NCBI RefSeq assembly: GCF_028561335.1
Contig: NZ_JAQQTG010000019.1
Coordinates: 163,409 to 227,408, forward strand
Source: Aequorivita todarodis
Lineage (GTDB): Bacteria; Bacteroidota; Bacteroidia; Flavobacteriales; Flavobacteriaceae
DNA length: 64,000 bases
Direction of reading: 5' to 3'
The notes under the pieces are model-generated. The model saw only the letters and a list, made by a program, of their open reading frames with translations. It was not told the DNA's origin and made no database searches. How positions within the stretch are numbered: the stretch's first letter is position 1; the number at the start of each line of letters is the position of its first letter. Positions 61,881 to 64,000 of this stretch are shown in pieces. A program made the position numbers and the translations under genes.

Positions 61881-63269
61881 TTATTTACTCAATTCTGTAA
61901 AAAAATGATAAAACTGCGGAATGGTCTCAATGCCCTTTAAATAGTTCCAAATTCCAAAATGCTCGTTGGGCGAGTGGATGGCATCGCTGTCCAAACCGAA
62001 GCCCATTAAAATGGTTTTGCTTTTCAATTCTTTTTCAAACAGCGCAACAATTGGAATACTACCGCCACTTCGCTGTGGGATTGGCGTCTTGCCAAAGGTT
62101 TCCTCATACGCCTTTTCAGCAGCCTTGTAGCCCAAACTATCTATTGGCGTAACATACGCCTGCCCGCCGTGGTGCGGTTTCACTTTTACGCGAACGCCTT
62201 CGGGGGCGATGCTTTCAAAGTGTTTTTTGAAAAGCTCGGTAATCTTTTTCCAGTCTTGGTTTGGCACCAAGCGCATACTAATTTTAGCGTATGCTTTGCT
62301 GGCTATTACTGTTTTGGCACCTTCGCCTGTGTAGCCGCCCCAAATTCCGTTTACGTCCAAGGTTGGGCGGATGGAATTGCGCTCGTTGGTGGAATATCCC
62401 TTTTCGCCATAAACGGCGCCAATATCCAGGGCTTTTTTATAATCCTCCAGATTGAAGGGCGCTTCCGCCATTTTCTCACGTTCCTTTTTGGAAAGTTTTT
62501 CCACATCGTCATAAAAGCCGGGAATGGTAATATGAGTGTTCTTATCGTGAAGCGAGGCAATCATCTTGCACAAAATATTTATCGGGTTTGCCACAGCACC
62601 GCCATACAGGCCGCTGTGCAGATCGCGGTTTGGCCCGGTGACTTCCACTTCCACATAACTCAAGCCGCGAAGCCCTGTGGTTATTGATGGCACATCTTTG
62701 GCGATCATTCCCGTGTCGCTGATTAAGATAACATCGTTGGCCAATTTCTTTTTGTTTTTGGTAACGAACCATTCCAGACTGCTACTGCCCACTTCTTCCT
62801 CGCCCTCGATCATAAATTTCACGTTGCAGGGCAGTTGGTCGGTTTTGGTCATATATTCCAGAGCCTTTACGTGCATATACATTTGGCCTTTGTCGTCACA
62901 GCTGCCGCGGGCGAAAATGGCGCCTTCGGGATGCAGTTTTGTTTTTTTGATGACCGGCTCAAACGGCGGACTGTCCCACAAATCCAATGGATCTGGCGGT
63001 TGCACGTCGTAATGGCCGTAAACCAGAATGGTCGGCAATTTTTTATCGATCATCTTTTCGCCGTAAACTATTGGGTAGCCGGGCGTTTCGCAGATTTCGA
63101 CCGAATCGCAGCCTGCTTTTTCGAGTTGTTTTTTTACGGCTTCCGCAGTTTTTAGTACGTCTTTTTTGTAAGCTGAATCGGCGCTGATGGAAGGTATTTT
63201 CAACAATTGGATCAATTCGTCCAAAAATCGATCTTTGTTTTTTTCAATGTAAGTTTTGGCACTTTTCAT
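61881..63269 (-). CDS. M20-family dipeptidase
   Basis: The 462-residue protein is an M20 dipeptidase: 'TILVYGHYDVQPPDPLDLWD' with the first metal His, 'IFARGSCDDKGQMYMHVKAL' with the bridging Asp, 'VKFMIEGEEEVGSSSLEWFV' with the Glu pair, 'VILISDTGMIAKDVPSITTG', and 'PIPQRSGGSIPIVALFEKEL' later. It is cytosolic (no signal) and would split dipeptides. Length and layout fit the PepV/CNDP-like branch. Confidence 0.92.
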   Translation of the reverse strand: MKSAKTYIEKNKDRFLDELIQLLKIPSISADSAYKKDVLKTAEAVKKQLEKAGCDSVEICETPGYPIVYGEKMIDKKLPTILVYGHYDVQPPDPLDLWDSPPFEPVIKKTKLHPEGAIFARGSCDDKGQMYMHVKALEYMTKTDQLPCNVKFMIEGEEEVGSSSLEWFVTKNKKKLANDVILISDTGMIAKDVPSITTGLRGLSYVEVEVTGPNRDLHSGLYGGAVANPINILCKMIASLHDKNTHITIPGFYDDVEKLSKKEREKMAEAPFNLEDYKKALDIGAVYGEKGYSTNERNSIRPTLDVNGIWGGYTGEGAKTVIASKAYAKISMRLVPNQDWKKITELFKKHFESIAPEGVRVKVKPHHGGQAYVTPIDSLGYKAAEKAYEETFGKTPIPQRSGGSIPIVALFEKELKSKTILMGFGLDSDAIHSPNEHFGIWNYLKGIETIPQFYHFFTELSK

Positions 63270-63392
63270 TTTGTTGTTTTTGAAGAATTGCTAAAGTACA
63301 AAACCTCTCGGAAACAATAGGACTCCTTGCATATTTGGTATCACTCTTTAACGTAGCTTTAGCAAACGGGCATATTTCTGTAAAAATTTAGT

Positions 63393-63421
63393 TTGTAAAT
63401 TATAATTCTTGTTTATATTTG
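63393..63421 (+). promoter_or_regulatory. Promoter of the tRNA-Leu array transcript
   Basis: TTG (63393-63395) and TATATTTG (63414-63421) are separated by 18 nt, an excellent match to the Bacteroidota promoter (TTG, about 17-23 nt, TAnnTTTG). Transcription would start near 63427 and run through a small hairpin (CCTTTTACAA with TTGTAAAGG, 63460-63491, one bulged base), the five repeats and the tRNA. No other promoter-like match lies nearer the tRNA, because the repeats fill the space. Confidence 0.75.
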
Positions 63422-63499
63422 CACCCGCCAATGCAAGTTTTGAAAAAGCCGGGCAGGCTCCTTTTACAATATGCTCTAACTGTTGTAAAGGATTTTGAT

Positions 63500-63785
63500 G
63501 CAGGCGTGGTGGCCCCCGATAGCTATCGGGATGTTAGACACGCAAATTGAAATAAATGCAGGCGTGGTGGCCCCGATAGCTATCGGGATGTTAGACACGC
63601 AAGTTGAAATAAATGCAGGCGTGGTGGCCCCGATAGCTATCGGGATGTTAGACACGCAAATTGAAATAAATGCAGGCGTGGTGGTCCCGATAGCTATCGG
63701 GATGTTAGACACGCAAATTGAAATAAATGCAGGCGTGGTGGTCCCGATAGCTATCGGGATGTTAGACACGCAAAATGAAATAAAT
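63500..63785 (+). repeat. Five tandem repeats derived from the tRNA-Leu 5' end
   Basis: Units start at 63500, 63558, 63615, 63672 and 63729; the first is 58 nt and the others 57 nt. Each begins GCAGGCGTGGTGG, identical to the first 13 nt of the tRNA at 63786. It then carries the palindrome CCCGATAGCTATCGGG, then GTTAGACACGC (10 of 11 nt equal to the tRNA's GGTAGACACGC), and ends with an AT-rich 14-mer (AAATTGAAATAAAT or close variant). The tRNA itself follows in register as the next unit. Confidence 0.95.
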
Positions 63786-63867
63786 GCAGGCGTGGTGGAA
63801 TTGGTAGACACGCTAGACTTAGGATCTAGTGCCGCAAGGTGTGAGAGTTCGAGTCTCTCCGCCTGTA
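63786..63867 (+). tRNA. tRNA-Leu (anticodon UAG)
   Basis: The gene folds as a class II tRNA: acceptor GCAGGCG with CGCCTGT (one G-U pair), D-arm GTG/CAC with GGAATTGGTAGA loop, anticodon stem TAGA/TCTA with loop CTTAGGA and anticodon TAG (63820-63822), a long variable arm, and T-arm GAGAG/CTCTC with TTCGAGT. The discriminator is A, as in leucine tRNAs. CCA is not encoded. A terminator follows. The 5' end continues directly from the tandem repeats. Confidence 0.97.
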
Positions 63868-63876
63868 CTTAACAAG

Positions 63877-63907
63877 AAGCCGTCTCAAAACCTGGGGCGG
63901 CTTTTTC
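63877..63907 (+). terminator. Rho-independent terminator after tRNA-Leu
   Basis: AAGCCGTCTCA and TGGGGCGGCTT form an 11-bp stem with two G-U pairs around AAACC, followed by TTTCT. It lies 9 nt after the tRNA. Confidence 0.8.
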
Positions 63908-63968
63908 TATTAAAAAGCTTGCTTAAAAATTGGTTATTTTTTATCTTTAAGTACTGACAATCAAAGAT

Positions 63969-64000
63969 ATGAATACCAATTTTCAATCCTACAACCAACA
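63969..64000 (+). CDS. Start of a gene cut by the window edge
   Basis: An ATG at 63969 opens a frame that reads MNTNFQSYNQ to the window end. Too little is present to name it. It lies 66 nt after the tRNA terminator, in the usual position for a new transcription unit. Confidence 0.4.
   Translation, partial: MNTNFQSYNQ

Noticed and set aside
63500..63785. Tandem direct repeats as a CRISPR array.
   Set aside because: There are no variable spacers; the whole 57-nt unit repeats, and it matches the adjacent tRNA.
63476..63872. Long open frames on both strands through the tandem array (111 and 125 codons).
   Set aside because: The 57-nt unit is a multiple of three and has no stop in those frames, so they stay open by chance; the plus-strand one runs into the tRNA.

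Overview
The window comes from a Bacteroidota genome, most likely a marine or soil member of the Flavobacteriaceae. Three things point there: type IX secretion (Por) sorting domains at 3107-4153, 9487-10953 and in a remnant at 34156-34320; Bacteroidota-type -7 promoter boxes (TAnnTTTG) in front of several genes; and the gene families present. I cannot fix the genus. No insertion sequence, prophage or CRISPR array is visible. The DNA does carry many short palindromic repeats, and some of them lie inside coding sequence.

Layout. 1-2283 is the end of a heme ABC importer operon (HmuT end, HmuU, HmuV). 2329-12086 holds small housekeeping and accessory genes: a lipoprotein, two T9SS cargo proteins, VOC, DUF2945 and DUF1697 proteins, a ParE-type toxin-antitoxin pair, an HI0933-type flavoprotein, a PLP decarboxylase and an EEP hydrolase. 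12225-22390 looks like a small regulon. Two paralogous GbsR/MarR-type regulators flank a DUF481 protein, a membrane protein, an amidohydrolase lipoprotein, an SDR oxidoreductase and a TolC-HlyD-MFS (EmrAB-like) efflux set. The same 18-bp palindrome (GTTCG-N8-CGAAC) recurs at four places there. 22882-27419 is a five-gene minus-strand envelope operon of unclear function. 27713-30632 carries two more amidohydrolases, next to a frameshifted AraC-type regulator gene (30936-32092).

32387-33971 encodes a split HipA kinase system with the HipB/HipS/HipT layout, preceded by three operators placed exactly 40 bp apart. 34088-34721 is a scar where the 3' ends of two unrelated genes are joined. 35347-55458 is a complete 20-kb surface polysaccharide locus on the plus strand. 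It holds a WecA-like initiating transferase, GDP-fucose synthesis (Gmd, Fcl), a Wzx flippase, a Wzy-like polymerase, five glycosyltransferases, two deacetylase-type enzymes, a Gfo/Idh/MocA dehydrogenase, an ATP-grasp ligase, an unrecognised protein, and Wza-like and Wzc-like export components at the end. 55588-63269 contains an M1 peptidase, a BlaI/BlaR1 pair with operators on its own promoter, a PhnA-like protein, an ICMT-like methyltransferase, a LytTR regulator and an M20 dipeptidase.

The most unusual structure is at the right end. Five tandem 57-58-nt units (63500-63785) run directly into a tRNA-Leu(UAG) gene. Each unit is a copy of the 5' end of that tRNA with a 16-bp palindrome in its D-loop. 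A well-formed promoter at 63393-63421 suggests that the array is transcribed as the 5' leader of the tRNA.
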